From positions 1,054,001 to 1,118,000 of the forward strand of contig NZ_FOYV01000001.1 in the NCBI RefSeq assembly GCF_900115175.1: a stretch of 64,000 nucleotides of DNA. The letters run 5' to 3'. A program made the translations under genes and the position numbers. The notes under the pieces are model-generated. The model was given only the letters and a program-made list of their open reading frames with translations. It was not told where the DNA came from and did not search any database. Below, piece after piece: positions 38,724 through 49,256 of this stretch (position 1 is the stretch's first letter; each line of letters begins with the position of its first letter). This DNA comes from Marinobacter gudaonensis. Lineage in GTDB: Bacteria; Pseudomonadota; Gammaproteobacteria; Pseudomonadales; Oleiphilaceae.

Positions 38724-41700
38724 TTAGCCACCGGTATCGAATACCCGCTGCAGGTCCACTTCCGGCGCATCCCAGGTACCCGTAACGCTGTAGGTTGCGC
38801 TGGTCAGTCTGCTCAGAGGATCGCCCAGAATCTTGTCGAGTACAAACAGGGCACCGCCAATGGGCGCGCCCGCCCCCATCAGCAGGGCCGCCAAGGGCAA
38901 GTTCTGGGTGAGCGGCAGCACAACCACCAGTCGCATATCCAGCTCTTCACTGGCCATGTCTGTGCTGCCGCTGAGTTTGAAGGCACCCGACGGCCCCACA
39001 ACCTGCAGTTCCGGATCCATGGTCATGAGGCCGTTGATGATCTGCGCCTTGCCCGATATCGCGTCGAACGCGACGCCGCGCTCGTACAGATCCGAGAAAT
39101 CAAGCTTCAGGCGCCGCCAGAGAGTATCCGAGTTAAGGAGGTTGAACACCCGGAACAGCTGGGCGGTGTTGTTGCTCTCGAGGATAACCCCCTGGTCCAG
39201 TCGCAGGCTGACTGACCCGCTGAGGTCCGGTACAGAAATCTGGTCGGGTCGCCCTGGCCAGTCGAGATCCAGCTCTATGGTGGTGGACTCGTTATTCACC
39301 GGGATCTCGGCGTCCAGCAGGTCGTTCAGATCGGCCAGCGCACCACCGGAAATCGATCCGGAGAAGCGGCTGGTTTCCCTGTCTCCGATGATGCTCCAGG
39401 TCATATCCCCCAGCAGCGTCAGGGAGTTGAGACGACCCTCGATGTCGCTGACCTTCAGGCGGTAGGGCTCGGGGCGAAGGCTGAAGGCCCACTGCCCCAG
39501 GGATTCCTCATCCATTTGCAGATTAGCGATGGTAACGTTGATATCTGGCCAGTTCCCCATGTCCAGCTTGCGGAAAGCTCGCAGCTGTTCTTCCAGCGTC
39601 AGAACCTCCCGGGGCTCCTGGCCTGTGTTGTTGCCTCGAATCAGCCTCAGCATTTCAAAATCTGCGATCACAGGCTCTTCGCTGTCGGGGAAAACCAGCC
39701 GCCCACGGGCCCTTGGCGATCGCGTGGTCACCACCCAGCGGTCGCCCAGATCAAGAGCATTGATCTCGATGTCCCGCAGGATTTCCGCACCCAGGTGCAG
39801 GCGATCCAGGCCCAGGTCGAATCCGGAATCGGTCCGGAGCAGATCAAACGTCATGCGGTTTTCCCAATCCCCGGTAATGCCGATACCACCTTGCGCCGTG
39901 GGGTTGATGGTGGCCTGCAAAGGCGCCACCTCCTCGGGCTGTTTAGACAGGGGTTCCGGCCAGTCCACAGCCAGCCCTTCCAGACTGGAGCGCACGCGGA
40001 TCCCCGAACTGGATTCAACCCCCACCTCCAATTCAGCGGTGTAAGGCAAAGTTCCCTTCAGGCCAAAGCCGGTATCGCCGGAAAGGCCGGCTCGCTCGAG
40101 TACCCCGGGCATCTGCAGAACACCCGATTGGCGGATGGTCAGGGCATCGCCGCTGCGGGCGCGGCTGAAGGCGATAGCAACCGGTTCTCCGAAGAAAGTG
40201 GCATTCAGGGGGCCCCCGGTAAAACCACGTTCGCTGTGGTAGCCGAGCCTGCCACGGATATTCCTCCACGACAGGCCAGCGGAGGCATAGGTGACCGCAC
40301 CGCTGGACGCCGCAATTCGGGCATCCACCACAGGAGGCGTGTCGGTATTCAACGGCAGATCAATGCCCAGATCCAGCGCGTACTGGCCGGCGAAGTCGAG
40401 TTTTCTTACCTCGGTACCGGCCATCTCGCCCAGCGGGCTCTGTCTGAGCCAGAAATCCACGGCTTCCCCGGGCACCGAGGCCGACGCATCAACCCGGATG
40501 CGTGTCTGTCCGCGCTCGGGGACAACCCGAACCTTGCTTGGCTTGAGGGTAAGGCCGCCGGTGGACCCCGTATCAAGCTCAACCAGCGTGTCGCCATTGT
40601 GGACTCGGACCTGTCCGCTGGCCCCAGTGACTTCCGGCCAATCCTCCTGGTAGCGTACCGAGGCCTGTTCAAACCGGAACACCATGGACGACACGAACGA
40701 CCCCGGTGGCGCGTCTGACCCGATCTGTCCGTGACCGTAATAGGTGCCTGAGGTGATATCCGCCGCTGAAATGGCGGTGGTCAGCCAATCGTAGAGTCCG
40801 GGACTGACTATCCGGTTGGGTACAAAGTCCGCCAGCATCTCTGCCTGGCCATTCTCTACTCCGATCCTGAGCCCAAGGTTGTCCTCACCCTGGCGGTCCA
40901 TCCTCAGTTCGAACGCACCATCCAGGCGGGTGTCCTCGTTGTACAGCATGCGGATACCGTCTGAGAACACGCGGGTAATGTCACCATCCAGCGACCAGCC
41001 GACCTCGCCCTCGAAGGTCTGAAACGACCAGGGGCCCTGGAACAGCTGGGGAAACACCAGGGAGACTGGCTCCGCACCGGCAGCCACCCGGACCCGGCCA
41101 CTGTCCCGATCCATCGCCAGATCGCCCTGTAACCCGTCAACTCCAGGCGCGCCTCCGTAGGCCCTCACCCGCACATCCCGCAGATGTCCCGAGAGCCGGA
41201 AACTGGCGGGCGCCTGATCGGGCAGGTATAGCTCAAGGTCGTCGAGGAAGCCGCCGGGGCGGTAGTTTCTGAGCGCCCTGGTGGCGGCGTCTGGGAGGAT
41301 CGGCAGGGCGGCCACCAGACGGCGGGTCGGCGCCAGGGGAAAGGCGTCAGCGATGACGGTTATACCGCCATCGGAGGGTGCCAGCCGAAGGCTGAAAGGG
41401 GTCACCTCGTCACCGTCCCAACGCCACTGTAATTGCTTGAGATGCCACTCGCCCGGAACGAGGCCCGAATCCTCGACCGGCGCCTGATCGGTCAAGGCGT
41501 TGTCATGGCGACGCCAGCCAAACTGCGCCCGGATATCCTCCAGCGGGGCCAGGGACTGCTGACCCACGCCCAGCTGAAGATAAGGCGTCTGGACCGAGCC
41601 GGTCACCTGCTGCAACCGTCCGCCCCGGAACGTCAGCCAGGCTTCGCCACCCAGATCAAACCCCTCCACCCGCAAGGACCGCCATTGGTACTCGTCGACG

Positions 41701-42479
41701 AGGCCATCGAACAGCCGGCCGGAGGCGACATCCAGATAGATCTGGCCGGTAAAACCGCCCCTGAAAAAATGCTGCCCCACCAGAGCAAAGCTGGCGAGCT
41801 GCTGCGTGGTTCCAGATTGCAGGGCCCGACCGGACGCGTGGAACAGCCCTCGCCGGTAATCCAGGTCCAGCTGGGGAATATCCAGGTGTCGCAGGTTGCC
41901 CTGGTTATCGCGGATGCCAAGGCTGACGCGGGTAATCTTCACATAGGGGTCGGATAGCCAGTTGCCGGCCAGCTCCAGCCACTCCTGCAACTGATTACTG
42001 ACAGGCTCCGGGAACTCGGCACCGCGCACCGCCACTTCACCGGAGCGCTCCTGGTTAATCGTCAGCTCTAGCCCGTCGGCCTCGAAATCCTCGAAGACAA
42101 TTCGCATGCGCATGAGCGAGGCCAACGCATCAAAGCGGATGTTCAGATACTGCAGGTTGGCCACCGGAATGCCGGTGTCTGGATGACTGACACGCAGATC
42201 TGTCGCGGTGAATGCGGGGTCCAGCCAGTACCAGCGGGAGGAAATGGCGCCAATACTGACTTCATGGCCCAACTGGCGGGAGAGTTCCAGGGCCAGGTCG
42301 TCCCGGAACTGGTCAATGTTCTGGGTCAGTTGGCGGCCCAGCCCGGCATAGAGGGCAAGCAGTACCAACAGGAACAACAGCAACCACCAGACCAGGCTCG
42401 CCAGGCGTGCCAACAGGCGCACCGGCGGACTCTCCGGAAGATTATCCGAATAGGACGGCTGTTGATCGGCGGAGGACAT
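38724..42479 (-). CDS. yhdP: Large AsmA-like envelope protein YhdP
   Basis: A 1251-residue protein with one N-terminal transmembrane helix (about residues 30-53) and a long periplasmic beta-rich part (repeating beta-strand AsmA/VPS13-like groove). In E. coli it helps phospholipid reach the outer membrane. The C-terminal block DMASEELDMRLVVVLPLTQNLPLAALLMGAGAPIGGALFV is family-typical. GAGGCGCATCG precedes the ATG. It follows rng closely (46 nt) in the same order as in E. coli. Confidence 0.9.
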   Translation of the reverse strand: MSSADQQPSYSDNLPESPPVRLLARLASLVWWLLLFLLVLLALYAGLGRQLTQNIDQFRDDLALELSRQLGHEVSIGAISSRWYWLDPAFTATDLRVSHPDTGIPVANLQYLNIRFDALASLMRMRIVFEDFEADGLELTINQERSGEVAVRGAEFPEPVSNQLQEWLELAGNWLSDPYVKITRVSLGIRDNQGNLRHLDIPQLDLDYRRGLFHASGRALQSGTTQQLASFALVGQHFFRGGFTGQIYLDVASGRLFDGLVDEYQWRSLRVEGFDLGGEAWLTFRGGRLQQVTGSVQTPYLQLGVGQQSLAPLEDIRAQFGWRRHDNALTDQAPVEDSGLVPGEWHLKQLQWRWDGDEVTPFSLRLAPSDGGITVIADAFPLAPTRRLVAALPILPDAATRALRNYRPGGFLDDLELYLPDQAPASFRLSGHLRDVRVRAYGGAPGVDGLQGDLAMDRDSGRVRVAAGAEPVSLVFPQLFQGPWSFQTFEGEVGWSLDGDITRVFSDGIRMLYNEDTRLDGAFELRMDRQGEDNLGLRIGVENGQAEMLADFVPNRIVSPGLYDWLTTAISAADITSGTYYGHGQIGSDAPPGSFVSSMVFRFEQASVRYQEDWPEVTGASGQVRVHNGDTLVELDTGSTGGLTLKPSKVRVVPERGQTRIRVDASASVPGEAVDFWLRQSPLGEMAGTEVRKLDFAGQYALDLGIDLPLNTDTPPVVDARIAASSGAVTYASAGLSWRNIRGRLGYHSERGFTGGPLNATFFGEPVAIAFSRARSGDALTIRQSGVLQMPGVLERAGLSGDTGFGLKGTLPYTAELEVGVESSSGIRVRSSLEGLAVDWPEPLSKQPEEVAPLQATINPTAQGGIGITGDWENRMTFDLLRTDSGFDLGLDRLHLGAEILRDIEINALDLGDRWVVTTRSPRARGRLVFPDSEEPVIADFEMLRLIRGNNTGQEPREVLTLEEQLRAFRKLDMGNWPDINVTIANLQMDEESLGQWAFSLRPEPYRLKVSDIEGRLNSLTLLGDMTWSIIGDRETSRFSGSISGGALADLNDLLDAEIPVNNESTTIELDLDWPGRPDQISVPDLSGSVSLRLDQGVILESNNTAQLFRVFNLLNSDTLWRRLKLDFSDLYERGVAFDAISGKAQIINGLMTMDPELQVVGPSGAFKLSGSTDMASEELDMRLVVVLPLTQNLPLAALLMGAGAPIGGALFVLDKILGDPLSRLTSATYSVTGTWDAPEVDLQRVFDTGG

Positions 42480-42525
42480 CGATGCGCCTCAACCTCACCT
42501 GGCCAGCCGGTGAGGTGCCCCGGAG

Positions 42526-44007
42526 TCAGAGCAGGACCACATCGTACTGCTCCTGACTGTAAAATGGCTCAACCTGGAACCGAATGGTCTTGCTGATAAA
42601 AGTCTCCAGGTCCGCGACGTTGTCCGATTCCTCGTCCAGCAGTCGATCCACCACACTCTGGGAAGCCATTACCAGGTAGCTTTCGGCATCATAGGCGCGG
42701 TTGACCCGGAGGATCTCCCGGAAAATCTCGTAGCAGACGGTCTCCGTGGTCTTGAGGAAGCCCCGGCCATCGCAGACCGGGCACGGCTCGCACAGTACCT
42801 GACCCAGGCTCTCAGTGGTCCGCTTGCGGGTCATTTCCACCAGGCCGAGTTCGGAAACGCCGGTAATCTTGGTCTTGGCGTGATCCCGCTCCAGCATTTT
42901 CTCCAGCATGCGGTGCACCTGGCGCTGGTGCTCCGAGTCTTCCATGTCGATGAAGTCGATGATGATGATACCGCCGAGGTTTCTCAGACGAAGCTGTCGG
43001 CTGATGGCCCTGGCTGCTTCCAGGTTGGTCTTGAAGATCGTTTCCTCAAGATTGCGGTGGCCCACGAATGCGCCGGTATTGATATCAATCGTGGTCATGG
43101 CCTCGGTCTGGTCGATGATGACATAACCGCCGGATTTGAGCTGTACCTTGCGACTCAGGGCTTTCTGGATCTCGTCTTCCACCGAGTACAGATCAAAAAT
43201 CGGGCGCTCGCCCGGGTAGTATTCGACCTTGTCGGCGAATTCGGTGACAAACTCCTGGACGAACTCCATCACCCGCTGGTGGCTCTCACGGCTGTCGATC
43301 CGGATCTTCTCGGTCTGGGGCCGAATCAGGTCGCGAATGGTGCGGATAAACAGAGGCAAGTCCTGGTACACCACCGAGGGTGCCTGGACCCTGGCGATGC
43401 GTTCCTTGATTGAGACGCTCAGCCGGTGCAGGTACTTCATGTCACCAATGAGGTCCTCTGGTGAGGCAGCCTCCGCCGCAGTGCGGATGATGTAACCGCC
43501 CTGAACCTCGGGATCCTCTGCCGCAGCCTCTTCAACCAGGGTCTTGAGTCGGACCCGCTCGTTTTCATCCTCGATACGCTGGGAAATGCCCACGTGACTG
43601 ACCCCTGGCATGAAGACCAGGTACCGGGACGGTATCGACAGCTGGGTGGTCAGGCGCGCGCCCTTGGTGCCGATGGGATCCTTGGTAACCTGAACGACCA
43701 GGGACTGACCCTCGCGCAGCAGGGTACGAATATCGGGTACGGTTTTCGGGGCATCGGAAGGCTCATCGCCATTGGACTGGCTCGGAACCACGTCGGAGGC
43801 GTGTATGAACGCCGCCCGCTCCAGACCAATATCGACGAACGCCGCTTCCATCCCGGGAAGCACACGTACCACCTTGCCTTTGTAGATATTCCCGACAATC
43901 CCCTTGCGGCTGGTACGCTCAATGTAGGCTTCCTGAAGCATACCGTTTTCCACCAGCGCCACTCGGGTTTCCACAGGGGTGACGTTTATCAGGATCTCTT
44001 CACTCAT
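42526..44007 (-). CDS. rng: Ribonuclease G
   Basis: A 493-residue RNase E/G endonuclease. The S1 domain is early (IYKGKVVRVLPGMEAAFVDIGLERAAFIHASD). Catalytic aspartates are in TIDINTGAFVG and IIIDFIDMED, and the zinc link is CEPCPVCDGRG. It lacks the RNase E C-terminal scaffold, so it is RNase G. The start at 44007 overlaps the maf stop (ATGA). A 13-residue longer frame is not supported. Confidence 0.93.
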   Translation of the reverse strand: MSEEILINVTPVETRVALVENGMLQEAYIERTSRKGIVGNIYKGKVVRVLPGMEAAFVDIGLERAAFIHASDVVPSQSNGDEPSDAPKTVPDIRTLLREGQSLVVQVTKDPIGTKGARLTTQLSIPSRYLVFMPGVSHVGISQRIEDENERVRLKTLVEEAAAEDPEVQGGYIIRTAAEAASPEDLIGDMKYLHRLSVSIKERIARVQAPSVVYQDLPLFIRTIRDLIRPQTEKIRIDSRESHQRVMEFVQEFVTEFADKVEYYPGERPIFDLYSVEDEIQKALSRKVQLKSGGYVIIDQTEAMTTIDINTGAFVGHRNLEETIFKTNLEAARAISRQLRLRNLGGIIIIDFIDMEDSEHQRQVHRMLEKMLERDHAKTKITGVSELGLVEMTRKRTTESLGQVLCEPCPVCDGRGFLKTTETVCYEIFREILRVNRAYDAESYLVMASQSVVDRLLDEESDNVADLETFISKTIRFQVEPFYSQEQYDVVLL

Positions 44008-44609
44008 GAGCCAGGACTCTCCAGACTGCTCGGCCAGTTTTTCCATACCGGGTAACCGGCGTGTTCCAGCAAGGCGGCTGTTTCCTGCAGAGGCAGGCCA
44101 ACCACGGAGCTGTAGCTACCCCGGAGTTCATTGATAAAAATACCACCAAGCCCCTGAATCCCATAACCGCCGGCCTTGTCCATCGGCTCGCCAGTGGCGA
44201 TGTAGGCGTCAATTTCAGCGGCAGACAGCTCCCGAAAACACACCTCGGTGATAACCAGACGGCATTGGCTGCGCCCGTTGCGAGCCAGGGCAACGGCCGT
44301 CATGACCTGGTGGGTGGCGCCAGAGAGCCGGGCAAGCATTGCCCTGGCGTCGTTCGCATCGGCGGGCTTGCCGAGAATGCGGCCATTCAGCACCACCGTG
44401 GTATCGGAGCCCAGCACCAGACAATCGGGCGACGATGCGGACACTGCCAGTGCTTTGTCCCTCGCCAGCCGCTGTACGTACTCCTCGGGCGGCTCTCCGG
44501 GTGTCGGCGTTTCGTCCACGTCGGCCGGCTGAACCGAGAATGCCAGGCCGATTTGTTCAAGCAGCACGGCCCGGCGAGGTGAGGCCGAGGCCAGTATGAT
44601 CGAAGGCAT
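44004..44609 (-). CDS. maf: Maf-family nucleotide pyrophosphatase
   Basis: A 201-residue Maf/YhdE-type protein that hydrolyses dTTP/UTP (or related nucleotides) to the monophosphate. The opening LASASPRRAVLLEQIGL and the block VLGSDTTVVLNGRILGKP contain the acidic active-site residues. Start at 44609 (MPSIILASASPRR), since the upstream 59 codons overlap mreD and do not match. It overlaps rng by 4 nt and lies 2 nt from mreD. Confidence 0.91.
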   Translation of the reverse strand: MPSIILASASPRRAVLLEQIGLAFSVQPADVDETPTPGEPPEEYVQRLARDKALAVSASSPDCLVLGSDTTVVLNGRILGKPADANDARAMLARLSGATHQVMTAVALARNGRSQCRLVITEVCFRELSAAEIDAYIATGEPMDKAGGYGIQGLGGIFINELRGSYSSVVGLPLQETAALLEHAGYPVWKNWPSSLESPGS

Positions 44610-44611
44610 GA

Positions 44612-45088
44612 CTAACCCAGTTTGCGGTTGATGTTGTCCAGAAGCACGCAGAACACCGGCCAGACCAAGGCACTGGTCAGGGCCGGCCAAAGGTAGCTGA
44701 AGCCCGCGTCTTCGGCGCCAAGCAACTGTTTCACAAAGTGCACCAGCATCTGATTGATGCCGAGCAGGAGGAAAACCATCAGGCATTGCTGCGGCATGGG
44801 GTACATGCGTAGACGCTGGTGAATGGTCAGCACCAGAAAAGCGATCAGTGCCATGGCCATGGCGTTGACGCCCAGGGGCGTTGCCTCAAGCACATCCAGC
44901 AAAAGCCCGAGGCACCAGGCCAGCAGGATACCGAACTGGGCCGGTGCCCGGAATGTCCAGTAGAACACCACCAGCCCAAGCCATTCGGGGCGGAACTCGA
45001 ACCAGCCTACAGGGAACAGTGAAATACTGAACACCAGCGCTACAATCACCGAAAGCACGAAAACCGGATAACTGATGACCGACAGCAT
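44612..45088 (-). CDS. mreD: Rod-shape protein MreD
   Basis: A 158-residue inner-membrane protein with about five hydrophobic helices and the family block RAPAQFGILLAWCLGLLLDVLEATPLGVNAMAMALI. It is part of the elongasome with MreB and MreC. The ATG overlaps the mreC stop by one base. Confidence 0.92.
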   Translation of the reverse strand: MLSVISYPVFVLSVIVALVFSISLFPVGWFEFRPEWLGLVVFYWTFRAPAQFGILLAWCLGLLLDVLEATPLGVNAMAMALIAFLVLTIHQRLRMYPMPQQCLMVFLLLGINQMLVHFVKQLLGAEDAGFSYLWPALTSALVWPVFCVLLDNINRKLG

Positions 45089-46005
45089 CAGCCCTGCCCT
45101 CCTTCGGTGGTCTCTTGAGCAGTTGGCTCTCCCTCGTCGGAGGCAGAGGCGTCGTCGCCCACCGAATCCAGCTCTGTGGCGGCACCTTCCGGCGGGAACA
45201 CCACCAGCACCAAGCGGCTTTGATTGAGCTGGGCCTTGGGCGTGGCTTCGATGGAAACAAAGGGCTCGCCCGGCTCCTTGGTGATCCGGCTCACTTCCGC
45301 GACCGGGTACCCCCGCGGGAATCGACCGCCGAGGCCGGAGCTGACCAGCAGGTCGCCCTCGCGAATATCGGCAGTGTCTGGCACGTGAACCAGATCCAGG
45401 GTGTCTGTGTCACCGGTGCCAAGAAGAATGGCCCGCAAACCGTTTCGCACCACTTCCACGGGCACGGCATGGCTGCTGTCAGAGACCAGAAGCACGCGGG
45501 AGGTAATCTGACTGCTCTGGACAACCTGCCCCATAAGGCCATGAGCATCGAGAATGGCCTGCCCGGGCGACACGCCGTCACTGCGGCCTTTGTTGATAAT
45601 CACTTCGTGGGAAAACGGATCGGGGGACACACCCACCACTTCACCGACAATAACCCGGTCATCCAGCACTTCAGAGGAGTTCATCAGCCGGCGCAGCTCG
45701 TTGTTTTCAGACGCCAGGGCAGCGTATTTCAGGGCGCGACGTTCCAGAATCAGCAGGCGAGCCCGCAGGTCTTCGTTTTCCTGCTGTAGATCCTGCTTGT
45801 TCTCGAACAAACCGGCGAACCAGTCGGTGAATTCGTAGGGCGCGTTGCCCAGCCAGTAGATGGGCGCCAGTCCGGTGGCGATGGTGCTGCGAATCGTTGA
45901 GAGCTTGTCGAAACGCGCATCGGCAACCACGAGGGCTGCCGACACGAGGACAACGAGAAGGAGCCTGAAACCGGGAACAGGCCCCTGGACAAAGATGGTT
46001 TTAAT
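45088..46005 (-). CDS. mreC: Rod-shape protein MreC, probable non-canonical start
   Basis: A 305-residue MreC if translation starts at the ATT at 46005. The first conventional start in frame is a GTG at 45945, and using it would remove the conserved IKTIFVQGPVPGFRLLLVVL leader and half of the transmembrane helix. ATT has GGGGAGGG 6 nt before it. A CTG at 46023, 7 nt after AGGAGG, is the other choice. The body has the coiled coil (LFENKQDLQQENEDLRARLLILERRALKYAAL) and GEVVGVSPDPFSHEVIINKG. It scaffolds MreB and the wall synthases. The mreB stop is 20 nt upstream of the ATT. Confidence 0.85.
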   Translation of the reverse strand: MKTIFVQGPVPGFRLLLVVLVSAALVVADARFDKLSTIRSTIATGLAPIYWLGNAPYEFTDWFAGLFENKQDLQQENEDLRARLLILERRALKYAALASENNELRRLMNSSEVLDDRVIVGEVVGVSPDPFSHEVIINKGRSDGVSPGQAILDAHGLMGQVVQSSQITSRVLLVSDSSHAVPVEVVRNGLRAILLGTGDTDTLDLVHVPDTADIREGDLLVSSGLGGRFPRGYPVAEVSRITKEPGEPFVSIEATPKAQLNQSRLVLVVFPPEGAATELDSVGDDASASDEGEPTAQETTEGGQG

Positions 46006-46025
46006 GGCGAGCCCTCCCCACAGGA

Positions 46026-47168
<1,143 letters not shown>

Positions 47169-47259
47169 TTACCGTTCACACATTTGGCGGGTGGTTTGGG
47201 GCCTCCCGCCATTGTTCGAATCTGTTACCATGTCGCTTTCATTTTTTGGCTTGGGTGAA

Positions 47260-47369
47260 GGGCCGGTCAGAGATTCCCTTTCAAAACACGCTACGAGCAC
47301 ATCCCTGTGCGCTTGTTTCGGGCCATCCTTGGCCCTCTACAGTTTTGAAAGGGAATCTCCGACCGACCC
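47260..47369 (+). repeat. Family-1 palindromic element F (short core, forward)
   Basis: Arms 47271-47287 and 47342-47358 pair perfectly over 17 bp and continue to 47260 and 47369 with two mismatches. The core (47288-47341) is 54 nt, with GCACA-TCCC-TGTGC and GGGCCA-TCCT-TGGCCC. It is the only copy in a divergent region, between mreB and gatC. Both mismatches would be G-U wobbles in RNA of the minus strand. Confidence 0.93.
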
Positions 47370-47380
47370 CGTACCGAATA

Positions 47381-47409
47381 TTGGCCTTCATTTTCTAAAG
47401 ATTTATTAA
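47381..47409 (+). promoter_or_regulatory. Candidate promoter for gatC
   Basis: TTGGCC (47381-47386) and TATTAA (47404-47409) have a 17-nt spacer, and lie 11 nt past element F. The start codon GTG is about 30 nt further. Confidence 0.4.
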
Positions 47410-47438
47410 CGAGATTTCATATACCTGGGAGGCAATGC

Positions 47439-47726
47439 GTGACCATTTCCCGTGAGGACATTGAGAAAGTCGCTGTGCTCGCCCGCATCCGTGTGGACGA
47501 GGAGCAGGTCTCGGCGCTTGAGAAGGATCTGGGCAATATCCTGGATCTGGTAGACCAGTTGGCGGCCGCGGATACCGAGTCGGTGGAACCCATGGCCCAT
47601 CCGCTGAATGCGGTCCAGCGGCTGCGGGCCGATGAGGTTACCGAGACCGATCAGCGGGAATCGTTCCAGGCCATTGCTCCGGCAACGGAGAACGGGCTGT
47701 ATCTGGTTCCCCGGGTTATTGAGTGA
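47439..47726 (+). CDS. gatC: Amidotransferase subunit GatC
   Basis: A 95-residue GatC that stabilises GatA in the Asp/Glu-tRNA amidotransferase. Family pattern: ISREDIEKVAVLARIRVDEEQVSALEKDLGNILDLVDQL. It starts with GTG after GGGAGG. gatA follows after 51 nt. Confidence 0.93.
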   Translation: MTISREDIEKVAVLARIRVDEEQVSALEKDLGNILDLVDQLAAADTESVEPMAHPLNAVQRLRADEVTETDQRESFQAIAPATENGLYLVPRVIE

Positions 47727-47777
47727 GCACTTCGCGGGTAGCGAGCGATCTGACGAACAGCGATTTCAGGATTCATC

Positions 47778-49235
47778 ATGCATAACAAATCCGTAGCAGA
47801 GCTTTCCCGGGACCTGGAGAGCGGCCAGGTGTCCAGCGTGGAGCTGACCCAGCAGTTCCTTGAGCGCATCAAGCAGGAAGACAGCAAGTACAACAGTTTT
47901 ATCACCGTCACCGAAGAGCAGGCTCTTGCCGACGCCCGGGCAGCGGATGAGCGGCGGGCAGCGGGCAATGCCACGCCCTGGACCGGCATTCCGTTCGCGC
48001 ACAAGGATATCTTTTGCACCAATGGCGTTCGCACCACCTGCGGCTCGAAGATGCTCGAGAATTTCGTACCGCCCTACGACGCCACGGTGACGGCGAATTT
48101 CCGCGACGCCGGGGCGGTGTGTCTGGGCAAGACCAACATGGACGAGTTCGCCATGGGTTCTTCCAATGAGTCCAGCTTCTTCGGTGCCGTAACCAATCCC
48201 TGGGGGCTGTCATCCGTTGAAAAGCGCGTGCCGGGCGGCTCTTCCGGTGGTTCCGCCGCAGCCGTGGCCGCTCGCCTGGTGCCGGCCGCAACCGCAACCG
48301 ATACCGGCGGCTCTATCCGCCAGCCGGCGGCGCTGTGTGGCATTACCGGGCTCAAGCCCACCTACGGTCGGGTTTCGCGGTACGGCATGATTGCCTTCGC
48401 CTCCAGTCTGGACCAGGGCGGCACCATGGCGCGCACGGCGGAAGACAACGCGCTGATGCTGAACGTGATGGCCGGTTTCGATCCGAAAGACTCCACCTCG
48501 ATCGACCGGGAAGTGCCGGATTACACTGCCACCCTGAACGAGCCATTGAAGGGTCTGAAGATTGGCCTGCCGAAGGAATACTTCAGCGACCAGCTCAGCC
48601 CGGCCATGGAGCAGCAGGTTCGCAACGCAGTGAAGGAGTACGAGAAGCTGGGCGCCACCGTCAAAGAGGTGTCCCTGCCCAACGCCAGGTTGGCCATTGC
48701 CGCCTACTACGTCATAGCTCCGGCAGAGGCTTCAGCGAACCTGTCGCGTTTCGATGGCGTGCGCTACGGCTATCGCTGTGCGGATCCGAAGGATCTGTTG
48801 GATCTGTACACCCGCACCCGGGCCGAGGGTTTTGGCGCCGAGGTGAAGCGTCGGATACTGGTGGGCACCTATGCCCTGTCCGCCGGCTACTTTGATGCCT
48901 ACTACCTCAAGGCACAGAAGGTTCGTCGGTTGATCCAGCAGGATTTCATCAATGCCTTCAAGGAAGTGGACGTGCTAATGAGCCCGGTGACGCCCTCGCC
49001 TGCCTTTATCCAGGGCGAGAAAACCAGCGACCCGGTAACCATGTACCTGGAAGACGTGTTCACCATCGCCATTAACCTGGCGGGCGTTCCGGCCATGTCT
49101 GTACCGGCAGGGTTTGTGGACGGTCTGCCGGTGGGCCTACAGATCATCGGGGATTATTTCTCCGAGGCCCGCCTGCTCAACGCCGCCCATCAATTCCAGC
49201 AGGTGACCGACTGGCACCAGCGCGAACCGCAATAA
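47778..49235 (+). CDS. gatA: Amidotransferase subunit GatA
   Basis: A 485-residue amidase of the GatCAB complex that releases ammonia from glutamine to convert Asp-tRNA(Asn) or Glu-tRNA(Gln). The Ser-cisSer-Lys triad is in FAHKDIF (Lys), [13 protein letters not shown] and [15 protein letters not shown] (Ser). gatB follows 21 nt later. Whether the substrate is Asp- or Glu-tRNA depends on which synthetases the genome carries, not visible here. Confidence 0.95.
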   Translation: MHNKSVAELSRDLESGQVSSVELTQQFLERIKQEDSKYNSFITVTEEQALADARAADERRAAGNATPWTGIPFAHKDIFCTNGVRTTCGSKMLENFVPPYDATVTANFRDAGAVCLGKTNMDEFAMGSSNESSFFGAVTNPWGLSSVEKRVPGGSSGGSAAAVAARLVPAATATDTGGSIRQPAALCGITGLKPTYGRVSRYGMIAFASSLDQGGTMARTAEDNALMLNVMAGFDPKDSTSIDREVPDYTATLNEPLKGLKIGLPKEYFSDQLSPAMEQQVRNAVKEYEKLGATVKEVSLPNARLAIAAYYVIAPAEASANLSRFDGVRYGYRCADPKDLLDLYTRTRAEGFGAEVKRRILVGTYALSAGYFDAYYLKAQKVRRLIQQDFINAFKEVDVLMSPVTPSPAFIQGEKTSDPVTMYLEDVFTIAINLAGVPAMSVPAGFVDGLPVGLQIIGDYFSEARLLNAAHQFQQVTDWHQREPQ

Positions 49236-49256
49236 GCCCGGGACAGGAGAACGAGT

